Assembly (NCBI RefSeq): GCF_020181595.1
Contig: NZ_CP084028.1
Span: 510,867 to 574,866 of the forward strand
Source of the DNA: [Mycobacterium] vasticus
Lineage (GTDB): Bacteria; Actinomycetota; Actinomycetes; Mycobacteriales; Mycobacteriaceae
DNA length: 64,000 bases
Reading direction: 5' to 3'
Below the pieces are notes generated by a model, which did no database searches, was not told the DNA's origin, and saw only the letters and a list, made by a program, of their open reading frames with translations. Positions within the stretch are counted from its first letter, which is position 1, and the number at the start of each line of letters is the position of its first letter. Below are positions 52,338-62,118 of this stretch, piece by piece. The translations under genes and the position numbers were made by a program.

Positions 52338-52943
52338 CTACCGGGCGTCGGCGCGCGCCGGGCGAAGCGCCGCCAGCGCCAGCGGCAGAAGGTGTTGGCG
52401 CGCATAGTGTTCTGCGTCGTCGCGGCTTTGCAGGGGTTCATGTATCCGCTGGGTGAGCACCAGTGAGTGGGTCAGGCGAACGAAGATCTCGGCCAGCCAG
52501 CGCGGGTCGTCGACAGCGACACCGCCGTGTCGGGCGGTGTTGGCGATGTGTTCGGCGAGATAGCTTGTCGCGAGTTCCAGCGCCGGGCCTGCGCCGGTGG
52601 TCAGAGCCGGAAGGACGGCTTCGGGGTCGGTGTCCAGCGTGCGGCTCAGCATCGGATGGGTGCGGACCCGCCAGTAGATGCCGGTGAACCCGGCCACGAA
52701 TCGGTCTTCGTAGCTGTCCAGTGCGGCCACCTCGTCGTCGACGGCGGCGAAGATCCCGTCGGCGATCTGGCCCAGCACGGCCGCCAGCAGCTCCTTCTTG
52801 GTCGGCCAACGCCGGTAGACGGTCATGTGCGACACCCCGGCCCGTCGGGCTATCTCCTCCATGGAGGCGCGCCGCACACCGAAATCGAGGATCGCCGCCA
52901 AGGCGGCGTCCAATATGCGCTCGCCGGTCTCATCGACTGGCAT
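52338..52943 (-). CDS. TetR-family transcriptional regulator
   Basis: 201 residues from MPVDETGERILDAALAAILDFGVRRASMEEIARRAGVSHMTVYRRWPTKKELLAAVL, a standard N-terminal TetR helix-turn-helix; the longer frame upstream is not coding. The C-terminal ligand domain is helical with YWRVRTHPMLSRTL and FVRLTHSLVL. It is divergent from the DUF2236 oxygenase gene and most probably represses it through the palindrome at 52988-53014. The ligand is unknown. Confidence 0.9.
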   Translation of the reverse strand: MPVDETGERILDAALAAILDFGVRRASMEEIARRAGVSHMTVYRRWPTKKELLAAVLGQIADGIFAAVDDEVAALDSYEDRFVAGFTGIYWRVRTHPMLSRTLDTDPEAVLPALTTGAGPALELATSYLAEHIANTARHGGVAVDDPRWLAEIFVRLTHSLVLTQRIHEPLQSRDDAEHYARQHLLPLALAALRPARADAR

Positions 52944-52987
52944 GACGTGATCCTTCCACAGCGATGCTTCCCAACCCGACGTGATGA

Positions 52988-53014
52988 TGTTAGCGTTTTT
53001 ATAACTTACTAACA
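52988..53014. promoter_or_regulatory. TetR operator candidate
   Basis: TGTTAG (52988-52993) and CTAACA (53009-53014) flank a centre with GTTTTTATAAC, a long AT-rich inverted repeat between the divergent tetR and DUF2236 genes. It also overlaps the likely -10 of the DUF2236 gene. Confidence 0.65.
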
Positions 53015-53028
53015 CCCTGGAGGTTGCG

Positions 53029-54108
53029 GTGACGGAACTGTTGTCCCATGACGATCCCCCGACCGGCCCGGCACACGATGACGGTCTCTCCCTGCTCCGC
53101 GGCGACGGCCTACGGCCCCGGGTGATGGCGGATTTCCGCAGGCATCTGGGCAGCGTGCTCAACGGGGTGTTCGGCGGGGTGCTGTTCGACGAGGTGGCCA
53201 TGCTGCCGATCGCGGCGTCGGTGGATCACACCGGCCGATTCCGCGACAACTTCACCGACCGAGCGCTGCGCAGCGGGTTCAGCGGGCAGGCGATCCTGGC
53301 CGGCGCCGAGCAGCGCAAGAAGCACGCCCAATGGCTGATCAGCCAGCACCGCAGCGTGCGCGGCACCGGAGTCGGCGAGTACGACGGGGTCCGCTACAGC
53401 GCCCTGGACCCCGACCTGTGGCTGTGGATCATCGCCAGCGCGGTGCACGCGATGATCGTGTCGTATCCGGTGTGCAGCGGAACCACCTTGCGCCCCAAGG
53501 AAATCGAGGCGGGATATCAATACCTGCGCCATCTGGTCAGCGACCTGGAGCTGCCCAGCAAGCGGGGCAGGCTGCCGGAGACCTACGACGAGTTCAACGC
53601 CTACTACGACCAGACGGTGGCAACCGGGTTGGCCGCCAACGGTTTTCTGCGCGGCCAGTTCGCCACGCTGACCCGGTTACCGCTGCCCACCCTACTGCTG
53701 CCGGCGTGGCTTCGCCCCGCACTCACCCCGCCGTGGCTGCTGGTTCGGCCGCTGATCGGGCGCGTCATTCAGGTCTGCTCGGCCAAGACCATGCACCCCG
53801 ATGTGCTGGCGATGATCGGATTCGACCTCAAACGCCAACACGACTGGGAGTTCGCGGTCTACTCGCGCCTGCTCCAGTTGGCCTGGCTGCTGTTGCCGGA
53901 CCGGCTGCTGCTCGAACCGATCCACTACAACCGGGTGCGTCTGGACACCCTGCGTGAACAACTCGACGGCTCGGCTCGCTCCCTGGCCCGCTACGAGCGG
54001 GCGGCGAAGCGTCTGCAGCGTCAGAACGCCTGGCTGGCCGACTTCTACGACAGCTACGGCCTGGACTCGTTCGCGGTGCCTGCGAGTCGGGGCTGCCCCT
54101 TCGGGTGA
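53029..54108 (+). CDS. DUF2236 oxygenase (MpaB/latex-clearing protein family)
   Basis: 359 residues from GTG with CTGGAGG upstream. The ER/B/F-type haem-b oxygenase domain (DUF2236) is seen in GGVLFDEVAMLPIAASVDHTGRFRDNFTDRALRSGFSGQAIL, RYSALDPDLWLWIIASAVHAMIVSYPV, and a proximal-His-like VHAMI stretch. Family members include rubber oxygenase Lcp and fungal MpaB, which oxidatively cleave isoprenoid chains; a lipid or terpenoid substrate is therefore plausible. Regulated by the divergent TetR gene and part of the inserted module between the 26-bp repeats. Confidence 0.85.
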   Translation: MTELLSHDDPPTGPAHDDGLSLLRGDGLRPRVMADFRRHLGSVLNGVFGGVLFDEVAMLPIAASVDHTGRFRDNFTDRALRSGFSGQAILAGAEQRKKHAQWLISQHRSVRGTGVGEYDGVRYSALDPDLWLWIIASAVHAMIVSYPVCSGTTLRPKEIEAGYQYLRHLVSDLELPSKRGRLPETYDEFNAYYDQTVATGLAANGFLRGQFATLTRLPLPTLLLPAWLRPALTPPWLLVRPLIGRVIQVCSAKTMHPDVLAMIGFDLKRQHDWEFAVYSRLLQLAWLLLPDRLLLEPIHYNRVRLDTLREQLDGSARSLARYERAAKRLQRQNAWLADFYDSYGLDSFAVPASRGCPFG

Positions 54109-54109
54109 A

Positions 54110-54946
54110 TCACCCGCGGGAGCGCAGCACCGCGTCGTAGAGCTCGCGGCGCGACACCGCACCCGGCGTCTCGGCGATCACCTGCGCGCAGGCGTCCTTG
54201 ACCCGCATCCCCTCACCGGCCAGCCGGTTCACCGCCGAGACCAGCGTCGCCAGGTCAGCGCGCGGCGTCGCCCCGGCCAACACCACGGTGATCTCCCCCA
54301 GCACCCCGTCGACCGCCCAGTCGGCCAGTTCGGCCAGCGTGCCGCGCAGCACCTCCTCGTGGGTCTTGGTCAGCTCCCGGCAGACCACCGCCCGCCGGTC
54401 GCCGCCGAGTTCGTCGACCGCGTCGCGCAGGCAGTCGGCCAGCCGCCGCGGCGACTCGAAGAACACACACGTGCGCCGTTCATCGGCCAGCGATGCCAGC
54501 CAGGCCCGCCGCGCCGCGGACTTGCGCGGCGCGAACCCCTCGAAGCAGAACCGCTCCGAGGCCAGCCCGGACACCGCCAGCGCCGTCGTCACCGCCGAGG
54601 GGCCGGGCAGACAGCTGACCGGCAGCCCGGCCTCGGCGCAGGCGACCACCAGGCGGTATCCCGGATCGCTGATCAGCGGCATCCCCGCGTCGCTGACGAC
54701 CAGTACGGTGGCCCCGGCCCCGATCTCGGCAACCAGCGCCGGCACCCGCGCCGCCTCGTTGGCGTCGAACAGGCTGACCACCCGCCCGCCGATCTGCACC
54801 CCGAGCGCTTTGGCCAGGGTGCGTACCCGCCGGGTGTCCTCGGCGGCCACCACGTCGGCGGTGCCCAGCGCGGCGACCAGCCGCGGCGAGGCGTCGTCGG
54901 GCCGACCCAACGGGGTCGCACCCAGCAGCAATCGGCCATCGGACAT
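54110..54946 (-). CDS. rsmI: 16S rRNA (cytidine1402-2'-O)-methyltransferase
   Basis: 278 residues. Class III (tetrapyrrole-methylase fold) methyltransferase: GRLLLGATPLGRPDDASPRLVAAL, VVAAEDTRRVRTLAKALG, VLVVSDAGMPLISDPGYRLVVACAEAGLPVSCLPGPSAVTTALAVSGL and FCFEGFAPRKSAARRAWL. It 2'-O-methylates C1402 of 16S rRNA together with RsmH activity. Its 3' end carries the second 26-bp repeat copy (encoding YDAVLRSRG). Divergent from pmt, 24 bases apart, as in M. tuberculosis (Rv1003/Rv1002c). Confidence 0.95.
   Translation of the reverse strand: MSDGRLLLGATPLGRPDDASPRLVAALGTADVVAAEDTRRVRTLAKALGVQIGGRVVSLFDANEAARVPALVAEIGAGATVLVVSDAGMPLISDPGYRLVVACAEAGLPVSCLPGPSAVTTALAVSGLASERFCFEGFAPRKSAARRAWLASLADERRTCVFFESPRRLADCLRDAVDELGGDRRAVVCRELTKTHEEVLRGTLAELADWAVDGVLGEITVVLAGATPRADLATLVSAVNRLAGEGMRVKDACAQVIAETPGAVSRRELYDAVLRSRG
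54115..54140 (+). repeat. 26-bp direct repeat, copy 2
   Basis: Perfect copy of 52308-52333, located in the last codons of rsmI on the opposite strand. Since it is coding here on the minus strand and forms the pabB tail in the other copy, pabB and rsmI 3' ends probably once overlapped. Confidence 0.9.
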
Positions 54947-54970
54947 GGCGCACAGCCTACGATCGTCTGC

Positions 54971-56530
54971 GTGAGCGCCCCGACTGCAGCCGCACCCGCG
55001 GCCGTCCCGGAGCGCACCTCGCCGATGATCAGCCCGGGACTGCTGGTGCCGGTGGCCGACTTCGGGCCCACCGACCGCGCCCGCGGCTGGGGAGTAACGG
55101 CATCGGTCACCCTGCTGGCCGCCGTCACCCGATTCACCAACCTCTACGCCCCGACCGACGCCGGCACCCCGATCTTCGACGAGAAGCACTACGCGCCGCA
55201 GGCCTGGCAGATGCTGCACAACCACGGCGTCGAGGACAACCCCGGCTACGGCCTGGTGGTGCACCCGCCGGTGGGCAAGCAGCTGATCGCCATCGGTGAA
55301 GCGCTGTTCGGCTACAACGGGCTGGGCTGGCGGTTCACCAGCGCGCTGCTCGGGGTGCTCGCGATAGCCCTGTTGGTGCGCATCGTGCGGCGGATGACCC
55401 GCTCGACGCTGGCCGGCGGCATAGCCGGGCTGCTGCTGGTGGGCGACGGGGTCAGCTTCGTGGCGGCGCGCACCGCGCTGCTGGACGGGTTCCTGACGTT
55501 CTTCGTGGTCGCGGCGTTCGGGGCGCTGATCGTCGACCGCGATCAGGTACGGATGCGGATGCACACCGTGCTGATCGACGGCCGCAGCGGCGCAACGCCA
55601 TGGGGCCCGCGGCTGGGGGTGCGCTGGTGGCGCTTCGGCGCCGGGGTGCTGCTCGGACTGGCCTGCGCCACCAAGTGGTCGGGGCTGTACTTCGTGGTGT
55701 TCTTCGGCGCGATGTCGTTGGCGTTCGACGTGGCCGCGCGTCGGCAGTACCGGGTGCGGCGGCCGTGGCTGGGAACGCTGCGCCGCGACGTCGGCGCAGG
55801 CGCCTACGTCTTCGCGCTCATTCCGTTCGGGGTGTATCTGGCGTCGTATGCGATGTGGTTCGCCTCCGAGACCGGCGTGGACCGCCACGAGGAGGGCCAG
55901 TCGATCGGGATGACGAGCCGCTTCCCGGTGCCCGACGCGCTGCGCTCGCTGTGGCACTACACCTACCAGGCGTATCACTTCCATTCCGGGCTGACCAATG
56001 CCGCGGGCAACCACCACCCGTGGGAATCCAAGCCGTGGGCCTGGCCGATGTCACTGCGCCCGGTCCTGTACGCGATCGACCAGCACGACGTCCCCGGCTG
56101 CGGCCCGCAGTCCTGCATCAAGGCGGTGATGCTGGTGGGGACGCCGGCGATGTGGTGGCTGGCGGTGCCGGTGCTGGGCTACGCGCTGTGGCGCAGTCTG
56201 GTGCGCCACGACTGGCGGTACGCCGCGGCACTGGTCGGCTACTGCGCCGGGTGGCTGCCGTGGTTCGCCGACATCGGCCGGCAGATGTACTTCTTCTATG
56301 CGGTGCCCATGGCGCCGTTCCTGGCGATGCTGCTCGCGTTGATCTGCAGCGACATCGTTGAGCAGGGGCGCGCCCGCACCGAGGAGCGCTGGACACTCGG
56401 GCTGATCGCGGTGAGCTGCTACGTGGCGGCGGTGCTGACCAACTTCGCCTGGCTGTACCCGGTGCTGACCGGGCTGTCCATCTCGCCGGCGACCTGGAAC
56501 ATGGAGATCTGGTTGCCCAGCTGGTCCTAG
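54971..56530 (+). CDS. pmt: polyprenyl-phosphate-mannose-protein O-mannosyltransferase
   Basis: 519 residues, GTG start. Integral membrane GT39 enzyme with about 11 transmembrane helices and the catalytic acidic motif in the first loop (TPIFDEKHYAPQAWQML). VGDGVSFVAARTALLDGFLTFFVVAAFGALIVDRDQ and GLACATKWSGLYFVVFFGAMSLAFD match the PMT family. It transfers mannose from polyprenyl-phosphate mannose to Ser/Thr of exported proteins during Sec secretion. Corresponds to Rv1002c. Confidence 0.95.
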   Translation: MSAPTAAAPAAVPERTSPMISPGLLVPVADFGPTDRARGWGVTASVTLLAAVTRFTNLYAPTDAGTPIFDEKHYAPQAWQMLHNHGVEDNPGYGLVVHPPVGKQLIAIGEALFGYNGLGWRFTSALLGVLAIALLVRIVRRMTRSTLAGGIAGLLLVGDGVSFVAARTALLDGFLTFFVVAAFGALIVDRDQVRMRMHTVLIDGRSGATPWGPRLGVRWWRFGAGVLLGLACATKWSGLYFVVFFGAMSLAFDVAARRQYRVRRPWLGTLRRDVGAGAYVFALIPFGVYLASYAMWFASETGVDRHEEGQSIGMTSRFPVPDALRSLWHYTYQAYHFHSGLTNAAGNHHPWESKPWAWPMSLRPVLYAIDQHDVPGCGPQSCIKAVMLVGTPAMWWLAVPVLGYALWRSLVRHDWRYAAALVGYCAGWLPWFADIGRQMYFFYAVPMAPFLAMLLALICSDIVEQGRARTEERWTLGLIAVSCYVAAVLTNFAWLYPVLTGLSISPATWNMEIWLPSWS

Positions 56531-56570
56531 ATCACCGTGAATCGAACTGGTGTGCGATACGCTGGCTGCT

Positions 56571-57167
56571 GTGGCGATACCGGTGCAGGAGTCACTGTTC
56601 GCATTGAGCGACCGGCGACAGCTCAGCGAGGGCGCCTGGCTCGACGTCCGGCCGGGCTGGCTGGCTGACGGCACCGAACTGGTCAACGAACTCCAAACCG
56701 CCGTCCCGTGGCGCGCGGAGCGCCGCCGGATGTATGACCGGGTGCTCGATGTGCCCCGGTTGGTGAGCTTCCACGACCTGGCCGTGGATGCGGCGCCGCA
56801 CCCGGCGGTCGCCAGACTGCGCCGCCGGCTCAACGACATCTACGCCGGGGAACTCGGCGAGCCGTTCACCACGGTCGGGCTGTGTCTGTACCGCGACGGC
56901 GCCGACAGTGTGGCCTGGCACGGCGACACCCTGGGCCGGGGTGCCAGACAGGACACCATCATCGCGATCGTCAGCGTCGGCGCCACCCGCACCTTCGCGC
57001 TGCGGCCACGCGGGGGCGGTCCGGCACTGCGACTGCCCCAGCGGCACGGCGACCTGGTGGTGATGGGCGGCTCCTGCCAACGGACCTGGGAGCACGCGAT
57101 TCCGAAGACGGCCACCCCCACCGGGCCGCGGATCAGTATCCAGTTCCGGCCCCGCGGTGTGCGGTAA
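56571..57167 (+). CDS. AlkB-like 2-oxoglutarate/Fe(II) dioxygenase
   Basis: 198 residues from GTG 56571 (VAIPVQESLFALSDRRQL); GTGs at 56550 and 56580 are alternatives. The jelly-roll dioxygenase has the iron triad His117-x-Asp119 in WHGDTLGRG and His175 in WEHAIPK, and the 2OG-binding Arg pair in PRISIQFR (Arg187, Arg193). AlkB proteins oxidatively remove alkyl lesions from nucleic acid bases. The position next to pmt matches Rv1000c. Confidence 0.9.
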   Translation: MAIPVQESLFALSDRRQLSEGAWLDVRPGWLADGTELVNELQTAVPWRAERRRMYDRVLDVPRLVSFHDLAVDAAPHPAVARLRRRLNDIYAGELGEPFTTVGLCLYRDGADSVAWHGDTLGRGARQDTIIAIVSVGATRTFALRPRGGGPALRLPQRHGDLVVMGGSCQRTWEHAIPKTATPTGPRISIQFRPRGVR

Positions 57168-57180
57168 CCCCCGTACGGCG

Positions 57181-57834
57181 TTAGCCCCGTACGGCGTTGA
57201 CCGCGGCCACCAGCAGGTCCCGGGCCCGCTGAGTGTCCACCGGCACGACGGGCTTGTTCGGCACCACCAGCGGGTTGGCGGTGACCAGCACCTGGTACGA
57301 ACCGAAATAGGCCGAGTAGTTGTAGATCTCGCCGAACTGGGTCTTGCCGCCGTTCGTGGTCTGAACGACGCGGTGCACCCCCATGGTCTGCACCCCGTTG
57401 ATGCGCGGCACCTCCACCGATTCGATCAGGCCGCGCATCTGGCCCCCGGCGAATCCGATCCGGCGACAGGTGCGTCCCGGCTCGCTGACCGGCACCGGCT
57501 CGGAGGTCTCCAGCGCGATGGTGATGAAGCGGTTGCCGGCGCCCTCGGCGGCCACGGCCGCCATGTTGCCCTGCATGCCCGGCGGCAACTGCTGGCTGAT
57601 CGCGAACTTCGAGCAGTCCGGCGGGTCGAAGGTCAGCCCGGCCGGCAGCGCGGTGCCCGCCAGCAGCTTGGGGTCGATCCCGGTGGGCGCGATGTCCTTG
57701 ACCTTGAAGTCGTCGCCGAAGGAGGACTTGACGTCGGACACCTTGGCGATGTCGGCGGTCGCGTCGTGCCCGGAACCGCAGGCGGCGAGCATCCCGACAC
57801 AGCCGATCACCAGCACCGCACGCAAGTTCAACAT
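57181..57834 (-). CDS. lipoprotein (DUF5642-like)
   Basis: 217 residues from MLNLRAVLVIGCVGMLAACGSGHD: a lipoprotein signal peptide with lipobox LAAC, Cys19 being the acylated residue. The mature part has SSFGDDFKVKDIAPTGIDPKLLAGTALPAGLTFDPPDCSKF and GRTCRRIGFAGGQMRGLIESVEVPRINGVQTMGVHRV, a pattern seen in small mycobacterial sensor-like lipoproteins. It should be anchored on the outer face of the membrane. Function unknown. Convergent with the AlkB gene; it lies downstream of the acetyltransferase gene in the same direction. Confidence 0.85.
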   Translation of the reverse strand: MLNLRAVLVIGCVGMLAACGSGHDATADIAKVSDVKSSFGDDFKVKDIAPTGIDPKLLAGTALPAGLTFDPPDCSKFAISQQLPPGMQGNMAAVAAEGAGNRFITIALETSEPVPVSEPGRTCRRIGFAGGQMRGLIESVEVPRINGVQTMGVHRVVQTTNGGKTQFGEIYNYSAYFGSYQVLVTANPLVVPNKPVVPVDTQRARDLLVAAVNAVRG

Positions 57835-57876
57835 CGCAGACAATTTACCCAATGCGGCCCGATGGCCGGCCAGCGG

Positions 57877-58896
<1,020 letters not shown>

Positions 58897-58964
58897 TCAC
58901 CCATGGACCGTTTCGCCTTTGTTCGCCAATCAAGGCTAACCGGTGCGCTCAAGCCGGTAATGAT

Positions 58965-58980
58965 TTAACAGCGTTGTAAC
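58965..58980 (+). promoter_or_regulatory. GlnR-like box upstream of gdhA
   Basis: TTAAC-N6-GTAAC fits the mycobacterial GlnR pattern (nTnAC-N6-GnAAC), 80 bases before gdhA. GlnR control of NADP-glutamate dehydrogenase would be consistent with nitrogen regulation in M. smegmatis. Only one site is visible and the motif is short. Confidence 0.4.
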
Positions 58981-59029
58981 CACACCGATTCGGCGTTACC
59001 GATTAGGACAGCTACCCTGTGGCCGCTGA

Positions 59030-60409
<1,380 letters not shown>

Positions 60410-60420
60410 CGCTTCACCCT

Positions 60421-60484
60421 CGTTGACTCTGCGGCTACCAGGGGAGTGCTCTCGCACTTTTGCCGGGTAGCCGCAGAGTCAACG
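60421..60484. repeat. 19-bp perfect inverted repeat with nested hairpin
   Basis: CGTTGACTCTGCGGCTACC (60421-60439) is perfectly complementary to 60466-60484. The 26-base loop contains its own AGTGC-TCTC-GCACT hairpin (60445-60458) followed by TTTT. It starts 11 bases after the gdhA stop, so it may work as a terminator, but its length and nested form look more like a repetitive palindromic element. Confidence 0.8.
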
Positions 60485-60508
60485 TCGTTTCGACGTACCA
60501 TCGCCGGT

Positions 60509-60838
60509 ATGAGTTGGATTCTGCGCACCGGCGCCTCCCTCGGCGTCGCCGCCCTGACACTCCTCGGCAGCGCAACCGCCCACGCCGACGACGCCAGCTA
60601 CATCGCCGCCCTGGACTCCCAGGGCGTGTTCCGCTCCGGCCCGCCCAACGCGCGACTGTCTGCCGGGCACCGGTTCTGCAGCCAGTTGCGCAGCGGCCAG
60701 AGCCCCGATGAGGTCGCCGACAGTTTCGTGCGCCGGCCGTCGTTCGGCGGGCCCTCGATGGTCGACGACCTGACGGTCAATCTGCGCCCGGTGATCAACA
60801 TCGCCCAGCACGAGCTGTGCCCTGACACGTTGGGCTGA
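60509..60838 (+). CDS. DUF732 secreted protein
   Basis: 109 residues from MSWILRTGASLGVAALTLLGSATAHADDASYIAALDSQGV. A Sec signal peptide with likely cleavage after AHA is followed by the DUF732 core (LSAGHRFCSQLRSGQSPDEVADSF, then NIAQHELCPDTLG) with two cysteines that probably form a disulphide. This small mycobacterial family is exported and of unknown function. It lies just after the inverted repeat. Confidence 0.9.
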   Translation: MSWILRTGASLGVAALTLLGSATAHADDASYIAALDSQGVFRSGPPNARLSAGHRFCSQLRSGQSPDEVADSFVRRPSFGGPSMVDDLTVNLRPVINIAQHELCPDTLG

Positions 60839-60910
60839 TCTGTCGGACGGGCCAAATACTGTCCCAAACATGAACACTCGAATGGCCCGCGAGCACGCGC
60901 AACAACCCTT

Positions 60911-60934
60911 GTATATAACGTAGAAGTTATATAC
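60911..60934. promoter_or_regulatory. operator of the higBA-type pair
   Basis: GTATATAAC (60911-60919) and GTTATATAC (60926-60934) are perfect inverted 9-mers around a 6-base centre, five bases before the toxin ATG. Very AT-rich against the GC-rich background, and placed to be bound by the HTH antitoxin for autorepression. The -10 element is probably inside it. Confidence 0.7.
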
Positions 60935-60938
60935 GCTC

Positions 60939-61286
60939 ATGGCTTGGGATGTGATCCTCCTAGAGGAAGTGGACGAGTGGTTTTGCACGCTCGACTCGGA
61001 TACTGGTTCAACGGTCGCTGGTGCCATCGACTACCTGGAGGCGAACGGACCGGCGACCGGGAGACCGATGGTGGACACGGTCAAGGGGTCCAAGCTCCAT
61101 CACCTGAAGGAGCTGCGGCCCTCGGGTACCAGCATCCGAATCTTGTTCATCTTCGATCCGGCGCGTCGTGCCGTGTTGCTGCTCGCCGGCGACAAGGCCG
61201 GCCGATGGAAGAAGTGGTACGACGACAACATCCCAGTCGCCGAGGTGCGATACCAGCGGTGGGTGAGGGAATCAGGCGGTGAATGA
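60939..61286 (+). CDS. HigB/RelE-family toxin (DUF891-type)
   Basis: 115 residues. It begins MAWDVILLEEVDEWFCTLD and contains MVDTVKGSKLHHLKELRP, SIRILFIFDPARRAVLLLAGDKAGRWKKWYDDNIPVAE, the phage-derived Gp49-like/HigB pattern (RelE superfamily mRNA interferase). In this class the toxin gene precedes the antitoxin gene. Overlaps the antitoxin start by four bases. The palindrome directly upstream supports an intact autoregulated module. Confidence 0.9.
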   Translation: MAWDVILLEEVDEWFCTLDSDTGSTVAGAIDYLEANGPATGRPMVDTVKGSKLHHLKELRPSGTSIRILFIFDPARRAVLLLAGDKAGRWKKWYDDNIPVAEVRYQRWVRESGGE

Positions 61287-61612
61287 CGATGGCCCGGAAC
61301 TGGCGTGAAGTGCGCGCGGAGGCTGTCGCTGCGGGACGTATCGACCCCCAGCGCGCCGCCGCTGCGCATAAGGAAGCCGAGGAGGCGGTGCAAGCTCACC
61401 GCCTTGCCGAAGTACGCCGCAGGCGCGGCATGGTGCGTCAGAGCGATATCGCCAGCCTGATGGGGGTGTCGCAGGCGCGAGTATCCAAGCTCGAACGCGG
61501 CGACCTGTCACACACTGAGCTCGGAACACTCCAGTCCTACGTGGCCGCCTTGGGCGGCGAATTGTCGATAACGGTGTCTTTCGGGTCTGAGCGCATCGAG
61601 CTGACCGGCTGA
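61283..61612 (+). CDS. XRE-family antitoxin (HigA-like)
   Basis: 109 residues with a long N-terminal helix (VRAEAVAAGRIDPQRAAAAHKEAEEAVQAHRLAEVRRRRG) and a C-terminal Cro/C1-type helix-turn-helix (VRQSDIASLMGVSQARVSKLERGDLSHTELGTLQSYVAALGGEL). Neutralises the RelE-like toxin and represses the operon through the upstream palindrome. Start at the ATG inside the toxin stop (ATGA); a second ATG two codons later is possible. Confidence 0.9.
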   Translation: MTMARNWREVRAEAVAAGRIDPQRAAAAHKEAEEAVQAHRLAEVRRRRGMVRQSDIASLMGVSQARVSKLERGDLSHTELGTLQSYVAALGGELSITVSFGSERIELTG

Positions 61613-61629
61613 CATCCGAATGCCGGAAT

Positions 61630-62079
61630 CTATCCGGCTGCGCGTTCGGCTGCGACCACCAGCTTGCGTGCCAGCGTCCCGAGTACCACTCGCAGCATCA
61701 GCCAGTAGCCCACGCCCACTGCGCGCCAACGGGTCTCGTACCGGCCGCGCCAGGTGACCAGGGTGCCGCCGGCGTCCTCATCGAACACAACCTCGGCCTG
61801 ATAATCCTGCAACGGCCCGTCGGTGAGCATGGTGTAGCCGTGCCTGCGGCCGGGTTCGTAAATGGTGATCATTTCCCGGTACGGCCATCTGCGCGTTCCT
61901 ACCGCCCGGATCGCGCCCACCCCGACGCCACCGTCCGGGTCCAGACACTCCCATGCCGAGTACGGGATCAACGGTGCGGCCCACTGCGACCAGTGAGCGC
62001 CGTCGGCGACAAGCGCGAACAGGGTCCGCGGTGACGCCACAGTGCGGCGATGGATGACGTACTCGTATCGGCGGGTCAT
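61630..62079 (-). CDS. SRPBCC-family protein
   Basis: 149 residues from MTRRYEYVIHRRTVASPRTLFALVADGAHWSQWAAPLIPYSAWE, the START-like polyketide cyclase/dehydrase 2 pattern with a terminal hydrophobic helix. The last 25 residues include a possible membrane-associated stretch (VGYWLMLRVVLGTLA). Ligand and function unknown. It is divergent from the TetR gene at 62119 and shares the operator at 62090-62112. Confidence 0.8.
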   Translation of the reverse strand: MTRRYEYVIHRRTVASPRTLFALVADGAHWSQWAAPLIPYSAWECLDPDGGVGVGAIRAVGTRRWPYREMITIYEPGRRHGYTMLTDGPLQDYQAEVVFDEDAGGTLVTWRGRYETRWRAVGVGYWLMLRVVLGTLARKLVVAAERAAG

Positions 62080-62089
62080 CGCCGAAACA

Positions 62090-62112
62090 ATAACAGAACG
62101 GCGTTCTATTAT
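62090..62112. promoter_or_regulatory. TetR operator candidate
   Basis: ATAACAGAACG-G-CGTTCTATTAT, a near-perfect 23-bp palindrome (10 of 11 positions pair) between the divergent SRPBCC and tetR genes. The AGAACGnCGTTCT core is a typical TetR-type site; the regulator probably represses both directions. Confidence 0.75.
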
Positions 62113-62118
62113 CGACGG

